This document shows, piece after piece, positions 1 to 5,230 of a DNA stretch of 5,710 nucleotides. Source of the stretch: Pseudomonadota bacterium (GTDB taxonomy: Bacteria; Desulfobacterota; Anaeroferrophillalia; Anaeroferrophillales; Tharpellaceae). The position numbers and the translations under genes are program-made. The stretch is taken from contig WFRT01000040.1 of assembly GCA_015486445.1 (NCBI GenBank), forward strand, positions 1 to 5,710, given 5' to 3'. The notes beneath the pieces were generated by a model. The model searched no databases. It saw only the letters and a list, made by a program, of their open reading frames with translations, and had not been told where the DNA came from. Positions within the stretch are counted from its first letter, which is position 1. Each line of letters opens with the position of its first letter.

Positions 1-1
1 G

Positions 2-559
2 GCGGAAACCGAGATCCGGTTGCGGCTTGATATCGAAGGTACGGGAAAAGCCGAGATCGCTAGCGGAATTCCCTTTCTAGACCACATGCTGACGCTCTTT
101 GCCCGCCATAGCGGCTGCGCTCTTGAAATCGCGGCCCGGGGCGACCTCGAGGTTGATTTTCACCACACGGTCGAGGACCTGGGGATCTGCCTGGGCCAGG
201 CTCTGGGCCAAGCCTTAGGCGATTTGAGTGGGATCGCCCGTTACGGAGAGGCCCTGATTCCGATGGACGAAACCCTCTGCAGCGCCGTGGTCGACATCTC
301 CCGCCGTCCTTTCCTGGTCTACAACCTGCCGGCGACCGCGGCCAAGGTCGGGGAGTTTGACAGTGAACTGGGCGAGGAATTTTTCCGGGCCCTGGCCGTC
401 AACGGCGGTCTGACCCTGCATCTCAACCTGCACTACGGCAAGAACCAGCACCATATTTTCGAAGCCGCCTTCAAGGCCACGGCCCACGCCCTGCGCCGGG
501 CCTGGAGCCGGCGGCCGGAACTGGAAGGACGGGTGCTCAGTACCAAGGGTTCCCTATGA
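2..559 (+). CDS. hisB: Imidazoleglycerol-phosphate dehydratase (5'-partial)
   Basis: This enzyme dehydrates imidazole-glycerol phosphate to imidazole-acetol phosphate, a cytosolic Mn-dependent step of histidine synthesis. The window opens inside the gene. The frame is open from base 2, and its first residues (AETEIRLRLDIEGTG) already match the family N-terminal strand, so only about 10 residues are missing. The TTG at 20 is an internal Leu codon, not the start. Visible family motifs are FLDHML, the metal-binding DFHHTVED (His-His at 161-166), RYGEALIPMDETL, and the second metal motif GKNQHHIFEAAFKATAHALR. The C-terminus ends STKGSL, as is typical. This is the monofunctional form, with no phosphatase domain within the visible part. 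One oddity is SRRP where the family usually has SGRP. The stop overlaps the hisH start by 4 bp (ATGA), which implies translational coupling. Confidence 0.96.
   Translation, partial: AETEIRLRLDIEGTGKAEIASGIPFLDHMLTLFARHSGCALEIAARGDLEVDFHHTVEDLGICLGQALGQALGDLSGIARYGEALIPMDETLCSAVVDISRRPFLVYNLPATAAKVGEFDSELGEEFFRALAVNGGLTLHLNLHYGKNQHHIFEAAFKATAHALRRAWSRRPELEGRVLSTKGSL
545..549 (+). promoter_or_regulatory. Ribosome binding site of hisH inside hisB
   Basis: AAGGG lies 6 bases before the hisH ATG at 556, inside the last codons of hisB. Together with the ATGA stop/start overlap it fixes the hisH start and supports coupled translation of the two genes. Confidence 0.6.
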
Positions 560-1188
560 TTGCGATTATCGATTACGGCATGGGCAACCTGCGCAGCGTC
601 CAGAAAGCTGTGGAGAAGGTCGGCCGTGATGCCGTTATCACCCGCAGTCCGGCAACCATTGCCAATGCCCGGGCGGTGATCCTGCCCGGGGTCGGGGCGT
701 TTAAGGACTGCATGGAAAACCTGGAAAGGTTTGCCCTGATCGACCCGGTCCTGAAAGCGATCGCTTCGGGCAAGCCTTTTCTCGGCATCTGCCTCGGCCT
801 GCAGCTGCTCTTTACCGAGAGCCTGGAATTCGGCCGGCATCCCGGTCTCGGGGTGGTCAAGGGGGTGGTTCGTCCCTTTTCCCCGACCCTGCCGGACCCT
901 GACCGGCCCGGCGGTTGCCTGAAAATCCCCCATATGGGCTGGAACGCTGTGGAACTCAAGCAGTCGGTTCCGGCCCTGGCCCCGATTAGCAGTGGCGATT
1001 ATTTCTATTTCGTCCACTCCTACTATGTGGAGCCGGAAGAGTCCGGGGTGGTGGCCACGGTGACCGACTACGGGATCGAGTTTGTTTCCGCCGTCGCTTT
1101 TGACAATGTCCTGGCGACCCAGTTCCACCCCGAAAAAAGCCAGCGCCAGGGCCTGGCCCTGCTCAAAGCCTTTGCCGAACTTAGCTGA
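556..1188 (+). CDS. hisH: Imidazole glycerol phosphate synthase, glutaminase subunit HisH
   Basis: This class I glutamine amidotransferase hydrolyses glutamine and passes ammonia to HisF, which uses it to turn PRFAR into imidazole-glycerol phosphate and AICAR. The 210-residue protein has the normal family length. It opens with IAIIDYGMGNLRSV and has the oxyanion region PGVGAF (residues 45-50), the nucleophile elbow GICLGLQLL with Cys79, PHMGWN (125-130), YFVHSYYV (151-158), and the rest of the triad in QFHPEKS (His191, Glu193). All three triad residues are present, so it should be active. It overlaps the end of hisB by 4 bp. The partner hisF lies about 1.6 kb downstream, with the lipoprotein gene and hisA between. 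Confidence 0.97.
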   Translation: MIAIIDYGMGNLRSVQKAVEKVGRDAVITRSPATIANARAVILPGVGAFKDCMENLERFALIDPVLKAIASGKPFLGICLGLQLLFTESLEFGRHPGLGVVKGVVRPFSPTLPDPDRPGGCLKIPHMGWNAVELKQSVPALAPISSGDYFYFVHSYYVEPEESGVVATVTDYGIEFVSAVAFDNVLATQFHPEKSQRQGLALLKAFAELS

Positions 1189-1195
1189 AGCCGTG

Positions 1196-1214
1196 GGGCC
1201 GGGCGGGTTGGCCC
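1196..1214 (+). other. Short GC hairpin after hisH
   Basis: GGGCC (1196-1200) pairs with GGCCC (1210-1214) across a 9-base loop, starting 8 bases after the hisH stop. No T-run follows, so it is not a standard intrinsic terminator. It could slow polymerase, protect the upstream mRNA end, or be chance in GC-rich DNA. Confidence 0.3.
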
Positions 1215-1249
1215 AGAACTATAGAAATCCGGAATTCCAGAACTATAGA
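1213..1249 (+). repeat. Exact 13-bp direct repeat, two copies, 24-bp period
   Basis: CCAGAACTATAGA occurs at 1213-1225 and again at 1237-1249, separated by 11 bases that include the palindrome GGAATTCC (1231-1238, overlapping the second copy by two bases). Each copy contains the palindrome CTATAG. The pair fills the gap between hisH and the lipoprotein gene and ends about 20 bases before that gene's start. It may be a tandem binding site for a regulator of the lipoprotein gene, or a small local duplication. No convincing -35/-10 pair was found around it. Confidence 0.7.
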
Positions 1250-1268
1250 GACTGAAAGAGTATCGACG

Positions 1269-1967
1269 ATGATGACCAGACAAGCAAACCTGTTGCAAAG
1301 TTCCCGCCTCCGGCTGCTGGGCGGCCTGCTTTGCCTTTTGTTTTTCAGCCTGCTGGCCGGGTGTGCGACCAAGGATGTTAGAATCAAGGAGGTCAGCCGG
1401 ATTCCGGCCTTCAAGCGGGTGGCGGTAATGCCTTTTGACGTCACCTTCTGCCGCAGCTGCAGTGATTCCTATCCGACCTGCCGGCCGGTCGGAAACCGGA
1501 TTGTCTGCGACCGGGTGAGCAACAATATCGGCTTCCAGCTGGCCCTTTCCCTGGCCCGGGAGATCGCGATCTACGGCAAGTACGACGTTATCGAGCCGGA
1601 GGTGGCGGCCCGGGTCCTGCCCCTTGTCGGCCAGCTTCCGATGGCCGAGATCGGCCGGCGGCTCGGAGCTGAAATGCTGATTTTCGGCACCGTGATGCGT
1701 TACCAGGAGCGGATTGGCGGCCCGATGTCGGTCCAGCGGCCGGCCTCGGTCTATTTCGAGGTTTCCCTGATCAACGCCCGGACCGGCAAGACCGTCTGGT
1801 ATGCGGTGTTCGACCAGACCCAGAAATCTTTAAGTGCCGATATTACCAATTTCCGGAATTTTGTCCGCGGCGGCGGCAAGTGGTTGACCGCGGCCGAATT
1901 CGCCGAGGTCGGCATTGCCCAGATGATCGAACGTTTTCCCGGGCTCGAGGGAATGAAGATTCATTGA
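1269..1967 (+). CDS. Putative outer-membrane lipoprotein, CsgG/LpoB/GNA1162-like fold
   Basis: The 232-residue protein has a type II signal peptide: a basic N-terminus (SSRLR), a hydrophobic stretch at about residues 15-30, and a lipobox LLAGC with the lipidated Cys at 32. Ala follows the Cys, so there is no Asp inner-membrane retention signal and outer-membrane sorting is likely. The mature part begins with a strand KRVAVMPF (50-55 core), as in CsgG, TolB-N, LpoB and GNA1162-type lipoproteins. It continues with a helix (FQLALSLAREI), YDVIEP, a RRLGAEMLIFGTV strand, and ARTGKTVWYAVFD. These match the general pattern of that superfamily; the exact family is not resolved. Four cysteines (61, 64, 71, 80) sit in an insertion after the first strand. 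The start is ATG at 1269 or 1272, with a weak GAAAGAG ribosome site at 1254-1260. The gene splits the his cluster, with gaps of 80 and 92 bp either side. A role in envelope assembly or as an accessory lipoprotein is inference only. Confidence 0.85.
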   Translation: MMTRQANLLQSSRLRLLGGLLCLLFFSLLAGCATKDVRIKEVSRIPAFKRVAVMPFDVTFCRSCSDSYPTCRPVGNRIVCDRVSNNIGFQLALSLAREIAIYGKYDVIEPEVAARVLPLVGQLPMAEIGRRLGAEMLIFGTVMRYQERIGGPMSVQRPASVYFEVSLINARTGKTVWYAVFDQTQKSLSADITNFRNFVRGGGKWLTAAEFAEVGIAQMIERFPGLEGMKIH

Positions 1968-2059
1968 GTAGGCCACGGCCCGGGCAATATTCGGGTTGTA
2001 AAGTCATTTTTAACTGTTCCGATGCGGGTGTGCGGCGGCGCCCGCCAGAGAGAGAAATC

Positions 2060-2803
2060 ATGCTGATAATCCCGGCGATCGATCTGAAAGACGGCAACTG
2101 CGTGCGCCTGCGCCAGGGCCGGATGGAAGACGACACCCTCTTTTCCACCGATCCCGTGGCCATCGCCCGGCACTGGCAGGAACGGGGAGGGCGTTTTCTC
2201 CATATCGTGGATTTGAACGGCGCTTTTGCCGGCCAGCCGGTCAACCGCGAGGTTATCCGGCGGATTGTCGAAGCCCTGGATATTCCCTGTCAGCTCGGGG
2301 GCGGAATTCGTGACCTGGAAACGGTCGAAGCCTACCTTGAACTTGGCCTTGCGCGGGTTATCCTGGGGACCGTGGCGGTCGAAAACCCGGAACTGGTGCG
2401 AACCGCGGCCGCCCGTTTCCCGGGCCGGGTCTGTGTTGGCATCGACGCCCGCAACGGCATCGTCGCGACCCGGGGCTGGGCCGCCGAGACCGGGGTCCGG
2501 GCGGTTGACCTGGCCCGGGGTTTCGAGGCCTGCGGGGTGGCCGCGATCATCTACACCGACATCCTGCGCGACGGCATGCAGACCGGGGTCAACCTGGCCG
2601 AAACCCGGGCCCTGGCCGAAGCCATCTCGATCCCGGTCATCGCCTCCGGCGGCATTGCCACGATCGAAGATGTCCGGGGCCTGCTGGAGATTGAAAGGTA
2701 TGGCATCGAGGCGGCGATCACCGGCCGGGCGCTCTACGAGGGAACCCTCGATCTGGCCGCCGCCCAGACCCTGGCCGACCGCGGTCCGGCAGGAAAAGAG
2801 TAA
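2060..2803 (+). CDS. hisA: Phosphoribosylformimino-AICAR-P isomerase HisA
   Basis: HisA opens the ribose of ProFAR to give PRFAR by an Amadori rearrangement, the step that feeds HisHF. The 247-residue protein is a (beta/alpha)8 barrel of normal length. It opens with LIIPAIDLKDG, carrying catalytic base Asp8. The phosphate-binding QLGGGIRD is at 78-85, the second catalytic Asp is in GIDARNG (Asp129), IYTDILRDGMQTG is at 164-176, and the C-terminal phosphate loop is in IASGGIAT, with AITGRALYEG after it. The ATG at 2060 is chosen because it places the conserved first strand at the N-terminus, and a purine-rich GAGAGAG lies 5 bases upstream. The frame is open further 5' but encodes nothing HisA-like there. 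A weak hairpin (2024-2028 with 2041-2045) sits just before the ribosome site. The stop is 4 bases before hisF. Confidence 0.97.
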   Translation: MLIIPAIDLKDGNCVRLRQGRMEDDTLFSTDPVAIARHWQERGGRFLHIVDLNGAFAGQPVNREVIRRIVEALDIPCQLGGGIRDLETVEAYLELGLARVILGTVAVENPELVRTAAARFPGRVCVGIDARNGIVATRGWAAETGVRAVDLARGFEACGVAAIIYTDILRDGMQTGVNLAETRALAEAISIPVIASGGIATIEDVRGLLEIERYGIEAAITGRALYEGTLDLAAAQTLADRGPAGKE

Positions 2804-2807
2804 AGCG

Positions 2808-3566
2808 ATGCTGGCCAAGCGTATCATTCCCTGTCTCGACGTCAAGGACGGCCGGGTGGTCAAGGGGGTCAATTTCGTGGGCCTGCGGGACGCCGGCGAC
2901 CCGGTCGAGGTGGCCGCGATCTATGACGAACAGGGGGCCGACGAACTGACCTTTCTCGACATCACCGCCTCCAGTGACCGGCGCTCGATCATTCTCGACG
3001 TCGTCGCCCGCACCGCCGAGCAGGTTTTCATCCCCCTGACCGTCGGCGGCGGAGTCCGCCGGCTCGAAGATATCCGGGCCTTGCTCAACGCCGGGGCCGA
3101 CAAGGTTTCGATCAATACGGCCGCCGTCCATCGTCCCGAATTCGTCCGCGAGGCGGCTTATCGCTTCGGCAGCCAGTGCACCGTGGTGGCGATCGACGCC
3201 AAGGCCCGGACCAGCGGTCCGGGTTGGGAGGTTTACATCTACGGCGGACGCGAGGCGACCGGGATTGACGCGGTCGAGTGGGCCCGGCGGATGGTTGACT
3301 ACGGGGCCGGTGAGATTCTTCTGACCAGCATGGACCGGGACGGCACCAAGGACGGGTTCGACCTCGATTTGACCCGGACCATTGTCGACGCAGTCGAGGT
3401 CCCGGTGATCGCCTCGGGCGGGGTCGGCAACCTCGAGCATATCTACCGGGGGCTGACCGAGGGGGCCGCCTCCGCCGCCCTGGCCGCCTCAATCTTCCAT
3501 TATCGTGAATACACGATTGCCGAAGCCAAGCAATACCTGCGCGAACGCGGTGTCCGAGTACGGTGA
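2808..3566 (+). CDS. hisF: Imidazole glycerol phosphate synthase, cyclase subunit HisF
   Basis: HisF is the cyclase half of the HisHF complex. It takes ammonia tunnelled from HisH and PRFAR, and releases imidazole-glycerol phosphate plus AICAR. The 252-residue protein is a (beta/alpha)8 barrel. The N-terminal strand KRIIPCLDVKDGRVVKG has catalytic Asp11. LTVGGGVRR (77-85) is a phosphate loop, AIDAK holds the second catalytic Asp130, and MDRDGTKDGFD (175-185) and IASGGVGN (201-208) complete the active-site face. The length and both aspartates match the family exactly. The start at 2808 follows the hisA stop by 4 bases, and the AGGAAAAGAG at the end of hisA provides the ribosome site. The upstream-open frame in hisA is out-of-frame shadow sequence. 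HisA and HisF are homologous half-barrel duplications, so their similar Asp positions are expected. Confidence 0.98.
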   Translation: MLAKRIIPCLDVKDGRVVKGVNFVGLRDAGDPVEVAAIYDEQGADELTFLDITASSDRRSIILDVVARTAEQVFIPLTVGGGVRRLEDIRALLNAGADKVSINTAAVHRPEFVREAAYRFGSQCTVVAIDAKARTSGPGWEVYIYGGREATGIDAVEWARRMVDYGAGEILLTSMDRDGTKDGFDLDLTRTIVDAVEVPVIASGGVGNLEHIYRGLTEGAASAALAASIFHYREYTIAEAKQYLRERGVRVR

Positions 3567-3607
3567 AACGGCAACACCGAGATCGTGTGCAAAGCGGAGA
3601 AATTCAT

Positions 3608-3630
3608 CCCGGCCGGGGGTCCTGGCCGGG
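3608..3630 (+). other. Strong GC stem-loop between hisF and the next gene
   Basis: CCCGGCC (3608-3614) pairs perfectly with GGCCGGG (3624-3630) around a 9-base loop; a T-G wobble can extend it by one pair. It lies 41 bases after the hisF stop and 20 bases before the next ATG. No U-tract follows, so it is unlikely to be a full intrinsic terminator. It could be an mRNA processing or stability element at the end of the his message. Confidence 0.45.
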
Positions 3631-3650
3631 GGACAGACACCTGGAGTGAG

Positions 3651-4121
3651 ATGAAAAACAGTTCGGAATATATCTATATCGACGCCCGGGGCGACTGGTG
3701 GTACGAGGGTAACAAGATTATCCACCCGGAGGTCTTGAAGCTTTTCAAGAGCTCGCTTGAGGTCGATCCCGCCAGTGGCGAGCTGAAAATTGACTACAAG
3801 GGGCGGCAGGCCCCGGTAAAAACCGAAAAGACCCCTTTTTTCATCCAGGATATCATCAGCGATATCACTCCTGATGGCCGGCTGGACGGCATCGAACTGC
3901 TTCTCGATGACGGCACCAGGGAGGCTCTGGATCCCGCCACCCTGGCCCTTGATGAAGACGGGATCCTGCGGGCCCGGGTCAAGGCGGGGCGCTTTGCCGC
4001 TCTCTGCCTGCCGGCCGCCCATTTTCGCCTGGCCGAGCTGCTCGGCGAAGATGAAGCCGGTGGTTTCGTCCTGGATCTGGGAGGGAAGCGGTACCCGGTG
4101 CTGAAGCTTCATTCTTGGTAA
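3651..4121 (+). CDS. DUF1285-like protein of unknown function
   Basis: The 156-residue protein has no signal peptide or membrane segment, so it is probably cytosolic. Its layout resembles DUF1285 proteins: an opening IYIDARGDWWYEGNKIIHPEVLKLFKSS (residues 8-35), a middle part with KTEKTPFFIQDI (58-68), then an acidic half with GILRARVKAGRFAALCLPAAHF (104-125) and a last strand region KRYPVLKL. The family call is from memory of the pattern (D-x-G-x-W-x-x-E-G-x-x-I and the late R-x-x-x-G-R-F stretch) and is moderate. ATG 3651 is preferred because GGAG lies 4 bases upstream and the conserved part begins soon after. The frame is also open from a GTG at 3585, but that extension has no family resemblance and covers the hairpin. 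The 84-bp gap from hisF allows co-transcription. No function is claimed. Confidence 0.75.
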   Translation: MKNSSEYIYIDARGDWWYEGNKIIHPEVLKLFKSSLEVDPASGELKIDYKGRQAPVKTEKTPFFIQDIISDITPDGRLDGIELLLDDGTREALDPATLALDEDGILRARVKAGRFAALCLPAAHFRLAELLGEDEAGGFVLDLGGKRYPVLKLHSW

Positions 4122-4147
4122 TTATTCAGCCAAATACGGGGTCGGGC

Positions 4148-4293
4148 GCGGCTTTTCTTCGCTAGGCGTTAAGATTTCTGTTTTTCCTAACGCTCGCTCC
4201 GCCCGCATTGCAAAACTCGCTTACGCTCAGACAGTTGCAATGCTTATGGGCTCCCGCTCGCTGGGAAAAACGACGAAATCTTTCCGAAACCGC
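4148..4293. repeat. Long imperfect palindrome, REP/MITE-like intergenic repeat
   Basis: Nested inverted repeats pair across a common centre near 4224. The innermost is GCATTGCAA (4205-4213) with TTGCAATGC (4235-4243), a perfect 9-bp match. Next out is GCCC (4201-4204) with GGGC (4248-4251) after a 4-base bulge. Further out, GTTTTTCC (4180-4187) pairs with GGAAAAAC (4264-4271), and AAGATTTC (4171-4178) with GAAATCTT (4275-4282). The outermost is GCGG (4148-4151) with CCGC (4290-4293). A second local option pairs GCGTTA (4166-4171) with TAACGC (4188-4193). CGCTCGCT is also directly repeated at 4191-4198 and 4255-4262. The loop holds CTCGCTTACGCTCAG, a style familiar from dispersed intergenic repeats. 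It encodes no protein. It could fold into a cruciform or RNA hairpin and end transcription from the left. Whether it is multi-copy cannot be seen here. Confidence 0.75.
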
Positions 4294-4315
4294 TCAGGAA
4301 AACCACCCCCGCCCC

Positions 4316-4332
4316 CTCCTCTGAAAGAGGGG
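4316..4332 (+). other. C-rich/G-rich hairpin downstream of the palindrome
   Basis: CCTCT (4318-4322) pairs with AGAGG (4326-4330) around a GAA triloop, extended by a T-G wobble and a C-G pair to 4316 and 4332. It follows a C-rich run (4303-4319). No T-tract follows, so it is not a canonical terminator. The rest of the gap to the next gene, up to 4413, contains no convincing promoter: TAGAAT at 4336-4341 resembles a -10 box but lacks a -35 partner. Confidence 0.4.
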
Positions 4333-4413
4333 AGATAGAATTTAGCCAAACAGTTGCTATTCTTGAACGGTCATAGGCCGGTGAGCAAAAAACCGGCGGG
4401 AGACAAGGTAAGC

Positions 4414-5163
4414 ATGAGTGAGATGAATCGGATTATCGACGAGGCTGACCAGTCTCTGCTGGTCGCGCTGGTTCTCGACGCCCTGCGCCGGACCATGGTC
4501 CATTACGGTTTCTGGTTTGCCGAGGTCGAACACCAGCTGGGCATGGAGTTGGCCCTGAAGATCGAAAAAAGCGCCTGGGCCGGGTCGTCCGCCAACCAGA
4601 TGCGGCGTCTGGGCAAAATTCTGGGGTTCGCCGTCGAGGAGGACGGCACCCCTAGCCGACTGCGGCAGATGTCACGCGAGCAGCTGATCGATCTGCTGAA
4701 GAACCTGGGGGTCAACTGGCTGGCCAATGACGGGATCTGGTTTCAGGCGATTGAAAAAGAGCACGGCATGGTCGATGCCAAGCGCTGCAACGATTCCTGC
4801 TGGACCCGCTACTCCCCTTACGAGGCCGAACGGATCAAGGAACTGCTGGGCCTGCCCGAGGCCGGCGGTATTCCGGCCCTGAAAAAAGCCCTGGCTTTTC
4901 GCATGTACGCCCTGATCAATCGGCAGTCGATCGAAGATCTCGACGCCGACACGATAATCTTCCGGATGAACGAGTGCCGGGTCCAGCGGGCCCGGCAGCG
5001 CAAGGGACTGCCGGATTATCCCTGTAAATCGGTGGGGCTGGTCGAATATCCCTATTTTGCCCGGACCATCGATTCCAGGATCAGGACCGAGTGCGTCGGC
5101 TGCCCCCCCGACCCCCATCCGGAAGACTGGTTCTGCGCCTGGAAGTTTACCCTCGAAAAATAG
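4414..5163 (+). CDS. DUF6125-like cytosolic protein of unknown function
   Basis: The 249-residue protein has no signal peptide. It resembles DUF6125 proteins throughout: WLANDGIWFQAIEKEHGM (102-119), KRCNDSCWTRYSPYEAERIK (123-142), FRMNECRVQRARQRKGLPDY (183-202), PCKSVGLVEY, and the C-terminal ECVGCPPDPHPEDWFCAWKF (226-245). These stretches are recalled family signatures, not a search result. Seven cysteines (125, 129, 188, 204, 227, 230, 241) with CxxxC and CxxC spacings suggest possible metal or cofactor binding, which is inference. Residues 31-72 and 106-147 look like diverged copies of one unit. ATG 4414 is chosen because AAGG (4405-4408) sits 5 bases upstream. TTG 4354 and GTG 4381 are in-frame alternatives, and the GTG would place a GCCGG/CCGGC hairpin (4377-4397) in coding sequence. 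The gene ends with a double TAG. A DUF2889-like gene follows after 67 bases. Confidence 0.85.
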   Translation: MSEMNRIIDEADQSLLVALVLDALRRTMVHYGFWFAEVEHQLGMELALKIEKSAWAGSSANQMRRLGKILGFAVEEDGTPSRLRQMSREQLIDLLKNLGVNWLANDGIWFQAIEKEHGMVDAKRCNDSCWTRYSPYEAERIKELLGLPEAGGIPALKKALAFRMYALINRQSIEDLDADTIIFRMNECRVQRARQRKGLPDYPCKSVGLVEYPYFARTIDSRIRTECVGCPPDPHPEDWFCAWKFTLEK

Positions 5164-5224
5164 TAGAATCGTTCAGGCCGTTGGCGAAGCGGGGCAGGAG
5201 CTCTCCCCGCTTGCCGGCGACCTC

Positions 5225-5230
5225 GAGGAG
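5225..5230 (+). promoter_or_regulatory. GAGGAG ribosome site abutting the ATG of the DUF2889-like gene
   Basis: GAGGAG directly touches the first ATG (5231), leaving no spacer. It is ideally placed (9 bases) for the in-frame TTG at 5240, so that TTG may be the real start. No other in-frame ATG, GTG or TTG occurs between 5060 and 5231. Confidence 0.4.

Larger units (their letters stand above)
4124..4352. repeat. Imperfect 13-bp direct repeats flanking the intergenic element
   Basis: ATTCAGCCAAATA (4124-4136) and ATTTAGCCAAACA (4340-4352) match at 11 of 13 positions, both differences being C/T. They bracket the palindromic element and the C/G hairpin. They could be a decayed target-site duplication, the ends of a larger repeat unit, or chance. 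Confidence 0.4.

Noticed and set aside
433..1128. 231-codon minus-strand open frame opposite hisB/hisH
   Set aside because: It lies wholly under two certain genes, has no recognisable motif, and is a usual by-product of GC-rich codon use.
1979..2010. Possible terminator after the lipoprotein gene
   Set aside because: The stem CCCG/CGGG is only 4-5 bp, and the T-run (2006-2011) begins about 10 bases past it, too far for an intrinsic terminator.
1996..2024. Possible promoter before hisA (TTGTAA at 1996-2001)
   Set aside because: No -10-like hexamer lies 16-18 bp downstream; the sequence there is CCGATG.
1880..2059. Longer HisA from a GTG at 1880
   Set aside because: The added residues overlap the lipoprotein gene and resemble no HisA. 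The conserved first strand starts at ATG 2060.
2226..2807. Upstream extension of the hisF frame through hisA
   Set aside because: The translated extension is rich in Pro/Arg/Ser and overlaps hisA in another frame. HisF begins exactly at MLAKRIIPCLD.
1961..2872. 303-codon minus-strand open frame opposite hisA
   Set aside because: It is antisense to a complete HisA with intact catalytic residues. Its translation is low-complexity (G/D/P/R rich), as expected of a shadow frame.
4205..4243. CRISPR or tRNA-like structure in the 4.1-4.35 kb gap
   Set aside because: There is only one palindromic unit, no regular spacers, and no tRNA T-loop consensus or cloverleaf. A REP/MITE-like repeat fits better.
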